DNA of 8,157 bases from Acidobacteriota bacterium (GTDB lineage: Bacteria; Acidobacteriota; Terriglobia; Terriglobales; Acidobacteriaceae): NCBI GenBank assembly GCA_021801945.1, contig JAKABE010000126.1:1-8157 (forward strand). Direction: 5' to 3'. How positions within the stretch are numbered: position 1 is the stretch's first letter; every line of letters begins with the position of its first letter. The position numbers were made by a program, and so were the translations under genes. The notes beneath the pieces are model-generated. The model worked only from the letters and a program-made list of their open reading frames with translations, made no database searches and was not told the DNA's origin. Shown piece by piece: positions 1 through 7,171 of the stretch.

Positions 1-16
1 TGAACCTGTGGAAGTA

Positions 17-32
17 GCCACCGAAAGGTGGC
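17..32. repeat. Perfect GNRA-loop hairpin
   Basis: GCCACC (17-22) pairs perfectly with GGTGGC (27-32) around a GAAA tetraloop, a very stable RNA fold. It is preceded by GTAG (14-17, sharing the first stem base). A GTAG-type tetranucleotide in front of a short stem-loop is known from REP elements tied to RAYT transposases, but no transposase lies in this window, so that link is inference. It is the first of four closely packed hairpins at the left edge. Confidence 0.6.
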
Positions 33-43
33 CCCAAGCATAT

Positions 44-65
44 CGGGGCCGCGTTAGCGACCCCG
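44..65. repeat. Hairpin with GTTA loop
   Basis: CGGGG (44-48) pairs with CCCCG (61-65). Inside, after one C/A mismatch, CGC (50-52, shifted by the mismatch at 49) pairs with GCG (57-59) around a GTTA loop. The left arm can instead pair with GGCCCC at 30-35, using GGGGCC at 45-50, so two folds compete for 45-50. The surroundings contain no open frame of coding character. Confidence 0.5.
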
Positions 66-86
66 CTCAAGCCGCTTTGAGCGGCT
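63..86. repeat. Two mutually exclusive overlapping hairpins
   Basis: Two perfect stems share the same bases. CCGCTCAA (63-70) pairs with TTGAGCGG (77-84) over a 6-base loop, or AGCCGCT (70-76) pairs with AGCGGCT (80-86) over a 3-base loop. This switch-like arrangement is directly visible. It could be a folded RNA, a nested palindrome of a mobile element end, or a by-product of stacked repeats. Function is not known. Confidence 0.5.
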
Positions 87-92
87 CACAAC

Positions 93-125
93 GTAAAGCC
101 CCCAGCTTTGCTGGGGGATATTTAC
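93..125. repeat. Long inverted repeat, possible bidirectional terminator
   Basis: CCCCCAGC (99-106) pairs with GCTGGGGG (110-117) over a TTT loop. The stem is extended by GTAAA (93-97) pairing with TTTAC (121-125) across a small internal loop (G against ATA), giving 13 base pairs in all. Short A and T runs flank the core, so it could stop transcription from either side, for example that of a gene ending left of the window. It could equally be a REP/IS200-type palindrome. It ends about 147 bases before the first gene's start. Confidence 0.55.
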
Positions 126-257
126 ATCGCATCATTCGCCCTTTTGGCACGCCAGTTTCCCGGTCCGGGGTACAGTTGCGTGCCGGAAGGGACATTGCCT
201 CAAAAGTAGTATTCTGGGGCCGCTGAAGGAACTTATCGTAACGCTACTCATCCTTGC

Positions 258-261
258 GGAG
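258..261 (+). promoter_or_regulatory. Shine-Dalgarno deciding the hydrolase start
   Basis: GGAG lies 10 bases before ATG 272. An in-frame TTG at 254 lies upstream of this site and has no comparable ribosome binding sequence at proper distance. The site therefore favours ATG 272, which also puts the twin-arginine motif at residues 5-6, close to the N-terminus as usual. Confidence 0.6.
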
Positions 262-271
262 ATCAAATCGG

Positions 272-1606
272 ATGGCGATATCGCGGCGGAAATTAATGCA
301 ATGTGGCGCAGCAGGTGCTTTAGCTGCGCTGGGCACATCGAACCCCGCTCTTGGCGAAGACGCCGGGCCCTCCTTGCCATCTCCTTATCCTTTGCAGGTA
401 TCCAATGATCCTGCCCCGGCATCGTCGGAAAGTGAGCACGGCGTGCGCGGCTTCGATATGAGGGACGAGCTGAAACCACGGCGGTTGACATTTGCCATGT
501 GGGACGTCGCATACGCTTTGCGGCATCGTCCGGGCGGCAGTTTTGCAGATTACGATCGCGTGCTTAACCAGGCGGTTGCGCGTGGTTACAACACCTTGCG
601 TATCGATCCCATGCCGGAGTGGATTGATCTCAGCAAGCCCGGGCGCATACTCGACTGGCCCGATCCGCACGTTCCCTATATGCCCTGGAACTGGAACACG
701 GCTGTTCATGGGCCGGTAGGGGAATGGATCATTGAGTTCATCGACAAGCTTCAAGAGCGTTCCTCTCTCCATTACACGCTGAGCGCCTGGTGGTTTGGGC
801 CAGGACGGACAACTGTTCCCAACTCCGGCCCGCCAATGCTCCGCGTTCCTGCCGATATGAAACAAGGCGCGGAGATGTGGGCTGTGACTCTCCACGAATG
901 GAAAGAACGCTTCGGTTTCGACCGGCTCGTGTACGTTGATATTGCGAATGAGACGCCCTATTTTTTCCCCAACCTGCAGAAGCGATTCCGCGCGGCCACT
1001 GGGCAGGATTTTGGCGCCGCTCGAAGATTCTCCTCCGAACAAATCGGGTTCCTGCAAGAGGAGATCAATCCGGCACTGGCTCTTCTGCGGAGGGAGTTTC
1101 CGGAACTGAGGTTTACAACTTCGATCCACGGAGATACGCGCTGGTTCGACGTTCCCCTGCAACTGGATTGTCTTGATGTCCATTTTTATGCGGATGCCGA
1201 CCCTCGCTGGACGAAGCGCACGCGCTTTGATGAGTTTGCCGGAGATCAACTGTTTGAGACGAGCACTTGGTTCGCCGATTTCTCGCGCCGATGCACGGAG
1301 ACTGCCCGGTCGATGGCTCCGATGTTGCGCGCACGCCAGAGATACCAGATGGCGCAGTTTGCAGACTGGGCCACGGAGATTGGCGCTCCCCTTACCACCT
1401 CGGAGGGATGGGCGTCCTGGTACTACATCGACAATCCGAACCTAGACTGGGGATGGCTGCTAGACTGGAGTGCCTGGACGGTGGAGGACGCGATCGACCT
1501 CGGCTTCTGGGGATGGACTCCCAACAACTATGCGCAACCACAGTTTGAGATTTGGGACAACGTCCCTTGGCAGCGCGCACTGAATGAAAGATTCCTTGGA
1601 AGTTGA
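272..1606 (+). CDS. Tat-exported cellulase-like glycoside hydrolase
   Basis: A 444-residue protein that resembles the 'cellulase-like' (beta/alpha)8 family related to clan GH-A, predicted to hydrolyse a beta-glycan or glycoside outside the cytoplasm. Seen: a twin-arginine signal (S4-R5-R6-K7-L8) followed by an Ala/Gly-rich hydrophobic stretch and possible cleavage near residue 29; the family-style opening RLTFAMWD (71-78) and GYNTLRIDP (105-113); Asn226-Glu227 in DIANETP, the expected acid/base; His304 in DVHFY; and Glu378 in TTSEGW, the expected nucleophile. The C-terminal third is rich in Trp and Tyr, as in sugar clefts. Tat export suggests folding before secretion. Its sequence is less GC-rich than its neighbours. 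The mutarotase gene follows after 80 bases on the same strand. The substrate cannot be read from the sequence; the fold assignment is firmer than the activity. Confidence 0.8.
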   Translation: MAISRRKLMQCGAAGALAALGTSNPALGEDAGPSLPSPYPLQVSNDPAPASSESEHGVRGFDMRDELKPRRLTFAMWDVAYALRHRPGGSFADYDRVLNQAVARGYNTLRIDPMPEWIDLSKPGRILDWPDPHVPYMPWNWNTAVHGPVGEWIIEFIDKLQERSSLHYTLSAWWFGPGRTTVPNSGPPMLRVPADMKQGAEMWAVTLHEWKERFGFDRLVYVDIANETPYFFPNLQKRFRAATGQDFGAARRFSSEQIGFLQEEINPALALLRREFPELRFTTSIHGDTRWFDVPLQLDCLDVHFYADADPRWTKRTRFDEFAGDQLFETSTWFADFSRRCTETARSMAPMLRARQRYQMAQFADWATEIGAPLTTSEGWASWYYIDNPNLDWGWLLDWSAWTVEDAIDLGFWGWTPNNYAQPQFEIWDNVPWQRALNERFLGS

Positions 1607-1686
1607 AGGTCCTCATTCGACATTCCGGCGGCCTTCGCCGTAGAAATGCATCTCGGCGGTAGCATACCGTGCCAGCTTAGGAAACG

Positions 1687-2892
1687 ATGATGATCAAATC
1701 ACTTACTTGCTCGCGCATGCTGCGCACATTTGCCATCCCGGCTATCCTGCCGATCCTGGCGGCTGTTTCGCTGGGAGTTTCGCTACTGTCCGCGGTTCGC
1801 GTAGAAGCTCAAGGGGTCCAAACGGAGATTGGGGGCGAAGAGATCGTCACCCTGACCCGCAAGCCGATAAGCAAAACCAGGCCCGAGTTCACCAGCGTGA
1901 CGGTGATGCCGGGGCGCGGCATGGAACTGCTTTACGTCACCGCCAACTTTCCAGGCAAGGGCGAGTTCCAAGTACTGCGCTCGCCGGATCTGGCCATGGC
2001 TGAGAACCTCCTCGACCACCGGGACAACGCCTATGGCTCGCTGAGCACCAGCATGGGCGCGGCTTTTCTGGTTCCCTATCCGAACCGCATCGCGGGCAGT
2101 CTTTCATCGGACGGCAAGACCATCACCACCTCGTGGCAGGGCCGCACAGTCACGCTGCCTGTAGACGCCGGGCGCATTCCAACCCTCGACGAGGGCGTCT
2201 CCATGCACGGCCTGATCCAGAAGGACCAGGCTGAAGACATCCGGGTGACCGACATGCCCGGCGGTGAACAGGTGACCGGCGTCCTTCGCGATGCATTTCA
2301 CGGCCAGTGGTTCTCGAAAACAAATCTCGTCATCACCATCTCGCTGACGGCCGAGGCCGTCGACGCCAGGGTCGTGGCGGACAATGTGGGCCGCCATTCC
2401 GAGCCCATCGCCATCGCATGGCATCCTTACCTTCGTCTGCCATCCGGCCAGCGCGGCCAAGCCCGTGTACGTATTCCCGCCTCGATGGTGGCCGAGAAGA
2501 TCGGCAACCGTTACTGGCCGAATCTGCCCACCGGCAAGCTGTTGCCCGTGGCCGGCACGCGCTTCGACCTCCGCGCACCCGGCGGCGTGCCTCTCGGCAA
2601 CAACCATTTCGACGACAACTGGAGCCATCTGGACTGGAAAAACGGAGCTGTCACCGTACAGGTGATCGACCCGGCAGCCCACTACGGGGTGGATATCGAG
2701 GCCCTCTCGCCCCAGATTAGGACCATCCAGATGTACTCGCCCGAGACCGCCAAATTCGTGGCAGTCGAGGATCAGTACAACTTTGTCGATCCCTTTGGCA
2801 AGGAGTGGCATGGCATGAACACGGGCATGGTAGAGCTCAAGCCCGGCCAAAGCACCAGGTGGCGTGTGCGGCTGCACGTCTTCGTGCCGTAG
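1687..2892 (+). CDS. Exported aldose 1-epimerase (mutarotase)
   Basis: A 401-residue GalM-like protein that interconverts alpha and beta anomers of aldoses. The family signatures are in order: PYPNRI (130-135, substrate-binding Arg134), His174 in SMHG, the catalytic His246 in AWHPYL, Asp309-Asp310 in HFDDNW, and Glu361 in VAVEDQ as the likely general base. Residues 1-42 form a Sec-type signal with a hydrophobic core (about 17-36) and a VEA-Q cleavage site. The protein is therefore predicted to act in the periplasm or outside, unlike the cytosolic GalM of the galactose pathway. The start is ATG 1687 or the adjacent ATG 1690; AGGA at 1679-1682 is better spaced for 1690. It lies 80 bases after the cellulase-like gene and ends at a clear terminator, so the two may be cotranscribed and cooperate on released sugars. 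Confidence 0.88.
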   Translation: MMIKSLTCSRMLRTFAIPAILPILAAVSLGVSLLSAVRVEAQGVQTEIGGEEIVTLTRKPISKTRPEFTSVTVMPGRGMELLYVTANFPGKGEFQVLRSPDLAMAENLLDHRDNAYGSLSTSMGAAFLVPYPNRIAGSLSSDGKTITTSWQGRTVTLPVDAGRIPTLDEGVSMHGLIQKDQAEDIRVTDMPGGEQVTGVLRDAFHGQWFSKTNLVITISLTAEAVDARVVADNVGRHSEPIAIAWHPYLRLPSGQRGQARVRIPASMVAEKIGNRYWPNLPTGKLLPVAGTRFDLRAPGGVPLGNNHFDDNWSHLDWKNGAVTVQVIDPAAHYGVDIEALSPQIRTIQMYSPETAKFVAVEDQYNFVDPFGKEWHGMNTGMVELKPGQSTRWRVRLHVFVP

Positions 2893-2898
2893 AGCGGC

Positions 2899-2930
2899 TC
2901 CGGATATACGAACCGGATCCGGGTTTTCAT
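2899..2930 (+). terminator. Rho-independent terminator after the epimerase
   Basis: CCGGAT (2900-2905) pairs perfectly with ATCCGG (2917-2922) around an 11-base loop, extended by a T-G wobble, and is followed by TTTT (2924-2927), CA and more T. It begins seven bases after the epimerase stop codon, so it most likely closes the hydrolase-epimerase transcript. Confidence 0.65.
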
Positions 2931-3298
2931 TTATGACGCCGGTTGTCTTCACCGTGGGCCGTGGCATTTACTTCCACTCCCGTTGAGAAAGAAATAGCTA
3001 CTTGGCCGCGGACTGCGGCAGACAGCGCAAGCGCAAAACTGTGGCACGCAGCAGCCTTTTAAAGCCATCTAAATTGCGGCGCTACTGTAGAGCGCTCCCC
3101 TGTTTGGCCATCACCCCAGTCGGTATGGAGAGCTCGCGGAGCGGGCAAAAGACCGCAGCCTCACGGCGCCAGCCTGGGGATCAGCAATAGCATCCAGGAA
3201 CCCCAGCCTCCGAAGAGGGCGCGCGAGCAGTCCCAGGGTAGACTAATCGGCAATGGATGCAGAACATTTCTTCGGACCTGCCGCGCAACCGGAACAAG
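2931..3298. other. Non-coding gap, no gene recognised
   Basis: No open frame here has coding character. The longest (about 62 codons from a TTG at 3002) lacks a ribosome binding site and has low-complexity, Arg/Ser-rich content. A weak 5-bp hairpin (GCGCT/AGCGC) lies near 3079-3095. I see no tRNA fold, no transposase remnant and no convincing promoter. The flanking genes converge here, so this is 3' space for both transcripts. Confidence 0.5.
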
Positions 3299-4319
<1,021 letters not shown>

Positions 4320-4385
4320 CTATCGTGCTACGCGCCGTCCTCGCACTCTGTCGTTTGGTCTTCTTCATTTCCAAGGTACAACGAT

Positions 4386-4431
4386 GCCGTCGGCTTGTCG
4401 TTACCGCAGCGGGCAGGGCGCCGTCGGCTTG
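4386..4431. repeat. 12-bp direct repeat in divergent intergenic region
   Basis: GCCGTCGGCTTG occurs at 4386-4397 and again at 4420-4431, 34 bases start to start, between the divergent reductase and DUF502 genes. Such a pair could be two binding sites for a regulator of either gene or a small duplication. I found no convincing sigma-70 promoter elements to anchor it. Confidence 0.5.
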
Positions 4432-4518
4432 GCCAGATTCCATCGCAAGCGCAACAGGGCGCGGTGCGTTTCTTGAAATGCAGGCGTCTCGCGGGCGGCT
4501 TCGGGTATGCTCAAAGCC

Positions 4519-4523
4519 AGGAG
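4519..4523 (+). promoter_or_regulatory. Shine-Dalgarno deciding the DUF502 start
   Basis: AGGAG lies 7 bases before the GTG at 4531. In-frame ATGs at 4507 and 4525 fit less well: the first has no good site upstream and the second nearly abuts this one. Confidence 0.55.
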
Positions 4524-4530
4524 AATGCGC

Positions 4531-5214
4531 GTGAAATCAATCTTGAGCCGTCCCCTGCGCAACCTTCAGAGCAACATTTTGGCGGGAGTCTTGACGATCG
4601 GGCCGCTGTTTGTGACTTGGTTGATCTTCAGCTTTCTGCTGGGGGAACTGGCCAAGGCGGGGCGGCCGGCGATCGTCTTTCTGACGGCGTTCTTTCCGCG
4701 CGCGTGGCTCAGCCAGCCCTGGCTGCAATCAGCCCTGGCCGTGGTGCTGACGCTGGCGGTCCTCTACGTAGTGGGGCGCGTGACCTCGCTGGTGATCGGG
4801 CAACAGGCGTTCAACGTGTTCGAGGCGGTGCTGGAGCGGCTGCCGTTTGTGGCCAAGGTGTACACCTCGGTGCGGCAACTGCTGGACACCATGATGGCCA
4901 AAAAGCAGACCAGCCAGCGGGTGGTGCTGGTGGATTTTCCGATTGCGGGGCAAAAGAGCATCGGCTTTCTGACGCGCACCATGACCGACGCGGCTACGGG
5001 CGAGCCGCTAGGGGCGGTGCTGGTGCCCAACGCCATCAATCCGACTTCGGCCTTCCTGCAGGTGCTGCCCATGACACGCGTGACCGAGACCCAACTGACC
5101 ATGGAGCAGGCGATGAGCATGCTGCTGACGGGCGGAGCCGTCGGGCCGGCGACGATTCAATACTCGGGTGAGGTAAAGGCGGAGACGGCCAAGCTGCCCG
5201 AGACTCCGGCTTGA
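4531..5214 (+). CDS. DUF502 family membrane protein
   Basis: A 227-residue protein (from GTG 4531) of the DUF502 family, conserved in many bacteria and without a settled biochemical role. The first membrane segment covers about residues 15-36 (ILAGVLTIGPLFVTW onward), with the family-typical GxLTIGPLFVTW pattern right after a short basic N-terminus. A second segment lies at about 69-90 (ALAVVLTLAVLYVVG). A soluble C-terminal half follows, with the family-like LPFVAKVYTSVRQL, GFLTR, VLVPNAINPTSAFLQVLP and GGAVGP motifs. No enzyme motif is seen. The start is uncertain: ATG 4507 would give 235 residues and ATG 4525 would give 229. It converges with the flippase-like gene 48 bases downstream. Both neighbours to the right are also envelope proteins, but there is no operon link to this gene. 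Confidence 0.87.
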   Translation: MKSILSRPLRNLQSNILAGVLTIGPLFVTWLIFSFLLGELAKAGRPAIVFLTAFFPRAWLSQPWLQSALAVVLTLAVLYVVGRVTSLVIGQQAFNVFEAVLERLPFVAKVYTSVRQLLDTMMAKKQTSQRVVLVDFPIAGQKSIGFLTRTMTDAATGEPLGAVLVPNAINPTSAFLQVLPMTRVTETQLTMEQAMSMLLTGGAVGPATIQYSGEVKAETAKLPETPA

Positions 5215-5215
5215 T

Positions 5216-5246
5216 GCGCGCCAGGGATTTGTTCTTTACGGCGCGC
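5216..5246. terminator. GC-rich inverted repeat between convergent genes
   Basis: GCGCGCC (5216-5222) pairs perfectly with GGCGCGC (5240-5246) over a 17-base loop, two bases after the DUF502 stop and 16 before the end of the convergent flippase-like gene. The position suits a shared terminator, but there is no T run on either side, so any role may be Rho-assisted or structural. Confidence 0.35.
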
Positions 5247-5262
5247 CGCATGTGGCGTCCTT

Positions 5263-6318
5263 CTAGTGATAGTCGGCAGCGGCGAGGTTTTGTTCTGCAT
5301 GCTCGCTTTCGATTGTCACCTTGCGCAGGCTGACGCGCGCGAAGTGGGCCCAGAGGAGGCCGGCTGGCGTCACGCTGAGGAAGGTCACCAAAAGAAGCAT
5401 GGCGGCGCAGGCCGTCGAGGCCTCAGGGGTAGCGGAAAAGAGTGTGGCGATGGCCGCAGCCACGAAGGCGATTTGAGAGAACCAGCCAACGATAGGTAGT
5501 TGCAGGGCGCTCACACTGCCGCTGAAGGCGAGCACGACGATGCAGCCGGAAAGGTCCATGCGGCTGAGGACGGGGCTGGCGGTAAAAGAGCGTATGGTTT
5601 CGAGATAGGCCAGGGTGATGAGGGCCCACATGCTCAGCGAAAGAGTCGCTGCCACGGCGAAGTCTGAGAAGGAGCGCATGATGTCAAGGCCAGTGCGGAA
5701 GGAGCGGATCTTTTGCCCCACGGCCTCGCCGAGCTTCTTAGAAACCAGCCCGAAGGCTCCTTCGAAGAAGGCGGCGACAGCCTCGCCCCCCAGGCGCACG
5801 GCAAAGAGAAGGATTCCGGCGAGGACCGTGATGGCAAGCCCGCCATAGCCGGCCTTGCGGACGATCTCCGGGGCGGGCAGCGCGCCCTGCGGAGCGAGGA
5901 TGATGGCGGACGAAAAGATGATTGCCAAGGAGCCAAAGTCGCAGAGGCGCTCCACGATGTAGACGGCAAGTTGAGTGCTCAACGGCTCGCCGGTCTTTTT
6001 GGCAACAAGATAGGGACGAACCGGATCGGCAACGCGGCCGATGAGGGCCACGGCCGTGAAGCCGATGAACTGGCAACTTAAGAGCGAGAAGAGCGGCACC
6101 TTCTTGTTGTGTTGCATCAGGAGAGCCCAGCGCACGGCGCGGAAGAGGAGGCCGGCGTAGATGCACCCGGTAGCCAGGGCGATTGTGCGCCAGTCGGCCA
6201 GGGCCACCTGGTCGCGGAAAACCGCAAAGCTGAAGTGAATGCGATGGCTTTCCCCGGCAATTAGGGCGGCGAGCGCAGCCAGCACGATCAAGCCAAGCAG
6301 CAATTGATGTTTCTTCAA
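5263..6318 (-). CDS. Flippase-like (LPG_synthase_TM) integral membrane protein
   Basis: A 351-residue polytopic membrane protein (from TTG 6318) of the lysylphosphatidylglycerol-synthase transmembrane family, also called flippase-like or UPF0104/YbhN-like, related to the membrane half of MprF. Many hydrophobic segments are seen, the first at about residues 6-22 and others across about 44-60, 80-96, 126-145, 158-175, 220-240, 257-275, 280-295 and 303-325. Signatures: RAVRW (60-64), GRVADPVRPYL (94-104) and VERLCD (122-127). There is no cytosolic aminoacyl-transfer domain, so it is not a full MprF. It may move a lipid or lipid-linked sugar across the inner membrane, which is inference. The open frame reaches a TTG at 6426, but GGAG five bases before TTG 6318 and the basic MKKHQ start favour the shorter form. 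It is last in the HAD-transglycosylase-flippase run. Confidence 0.82.
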   Translation of the reverse strand: MKKHQLLLGLIVLAALAALIAGESHRIHFSFAVFRDQVALADWRTIALATGCIYAGLLFRAVRWALLMQHNKKVPLFSLLSCQFIGFTAVALIGRVADPVRPYLVAKKTGEPLSTQLAVYIVERLCDFGSLAIIFSSAIILAPQGALPAPEIVRKAGYGGLAITVLAGILLFAVRLGGEAVAAFFEGAFGLVSKKLGEAVGQKIRSFRTGLDIMRSFSDFAVAATLSLSMWALITLAYLETIRSFTASPVLSRMDLSGCIVVLAFSGSVSALQLPIVGWFSQIAFVAAAIATLFSATPEASTACAAMLLLVTFLSVTPAGLLWAHFARVSLRKVTIESEHAEQNLAAADYH

Positions 6319-6323
6319 TCGTT

Positions 6324-6327
6324 CTCC
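6324..6327 (-). promoter_or_regulatory. Shine-Dalgarno deciding the flippase-like start
   Basis: On the - strand this reads GGAG, five bases before a TTG codon at 6318-6316. It supports the shorter protein over a start at TTG 6426, which would overlap the end of the transglycosylase gene and add a 36-residue hydrophilic leader unlike the family. Confidence 0.5.
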
Positions 6328-6403
6328 GATCTGCGATTCCGATATGAGTTTATGCCATGCGGCGCTTGCGGAGGGGAACGAAAGGTGCGATGGCGGGAGG
6401 GCC

Positions 6404-7171
6404 TTATTGCGCTCTGCGGCGAGCAAGGGCTTCGCGGGCGAGAATGCGGCGGTTGAACTCCCGGATCACCCGCGCCACATAGGCGCGGGTTTCGGGATAA
6501 GGAGGAATGCCGCCGTAGCGGTCCACGGCCTCAGGACCTGCGTTGTAAGCGGCGAGCGCGAGAGCCAGATTATTGTGGTAGCGGGTGAGCAGCGCATCGA
6601 GATAGACCGAGCCGCCCTGCACGTTTTGCTGCGGCTGAAAACTGTTCTCGACGCCCAGGCTGGCGGCGGTTTGAGGCATGAGCTGCATGAGGCCGCGAGC
6701 GCCGACGGGACTGACGGCGCGGGGATTGCCGTCGCTCTCAGCCTTGACGACGCTGGCCAGCAGATCGACGTCGAGATCGTGCTCGCGACCGGCCGTGGCA
6801 AGAATCTCAGCGAGATCGCCGGGGTTGAGGCTGGCCGCGGAATGGGGTGCCGATTGAACGCGCTGAGCCGAGGGCTGAGCAACGGCCGGATCGGAAGGCG
6901 GATCGGGGACCTGCTCAACGCTGGCAATCTGATTGGGCGCGAGTTCGATGTAGTTGTCCCCGCCTGCGCTGAGGTAAAGGCGCACGCGGCCCTGGACGCG
7001 GGCGAGGTGATCACAGCGAATGGCGAAGCCGTTGCGCAGGGTAACACGCTGGGCGGCATGAGCAAGCGGCGCGACAAGCGCCACAACGGCGGCGGCGGTG
7101 AGCATCTTCGCGCGCAGGTTCAACTGCACTGGCCGGACCGCTGCTTTCCTCGTATTCGCGCACTCAGGCAT
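6404..7171 (-). CDS. Secreted lytic transglycosylase (SLT domain)
   Basis: A 255-residue exported enzyme of the Slt70/MltC-like lysozyme fold that cleaves peptidoglycan between MurNAc and GlcNAc, leaving 1,6-anhydro-MurNAc. Residues 1-39 form a signal peptide with a basic N region, hydrophobic core (about 24-37) and AHA-A cleavage site. A beta-type module follows at about 40-90 (VTLRNGFAI ... NYIELAPNQIASVE), then a Pro/Ser/Gln-rich linker, then the SLT domain at about 118-250: catalytic Glu145 in KAESDGNP, GARGLMQLMP (157-166), the QNVQGG segment (182-187), AYNAGPEAV (208-216) and YPETRAYV (225-232). There is no lipobox, so it is likely free in the periplasm. Its ATG overlaps the HAD stop by 8 bases, implying translational coupling. 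The frame is open further upstream, inside the HAD gene, but only as shadow sequence. An ATG at 7105 is a less likely start. Confidence 0.88.
   Translation of the reverse strand: MPECANTRKAAVRPVQLNLRAKMLTAAAVVALVAPLAHAAQRVTLRNGFAIRCDHLARVQGRVRLYLSAGGDNYIELAPNQIASVEQVPDPPSDPAVAQPSAQRVQSAPHSAASLNPGDLAEILATAGREHDLDVDLLASVVKAESDGNPRAVSPVGARGLMQLMPQTAASLGVENSFQPQQNVQGGSVYLDALLTRYHNNLALALAAYNAGPEAVDRYGGIPPYPETRAYVARVIREFNRRILAREALARRRAQ

Noticed and set aside
210..215. TATTCT as a sigma-70 -10 box for the hydrolase
   Set aside because: No -35-like hexamer at 16-18 bases upstream; the nearest TTGCCT is only 9 bases away.
228..256. GGAACTT resembling an ECF sigma -35 element upstream of the hydrolase
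   Set aside because: No fitting -10 at 16-17 bases; the transcript start would fall on the Shine-Dalgarno.
320..1249. Long open frame on the - strand (309 codons)
   Set aside because: It lies wholly inside the cellulase-like gene on the opposite strand, has no recognisable family motif, and is the usual antisense shadow in GC-rich coding DNA.
1626..1640. CGGCG/CGCCG hairpin between hydrolase and epimerase as a terminator
   Set aside because: Only 5 bp with no T run; more likely chance in GC-rich spacer, so cotranscription is not excluded.
2104..2967. 287-codon open frame on the - strand
   Set aside because: Antisense to the epimerase, which has all its catalytic motifs in order; the shadow frame shows no domain.
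3002..3190. 62-codon open frame in the 2931-3305 gap
   Set aside because: TTG start without ribosome binding site, low-complexity basic content, no family resemblance.
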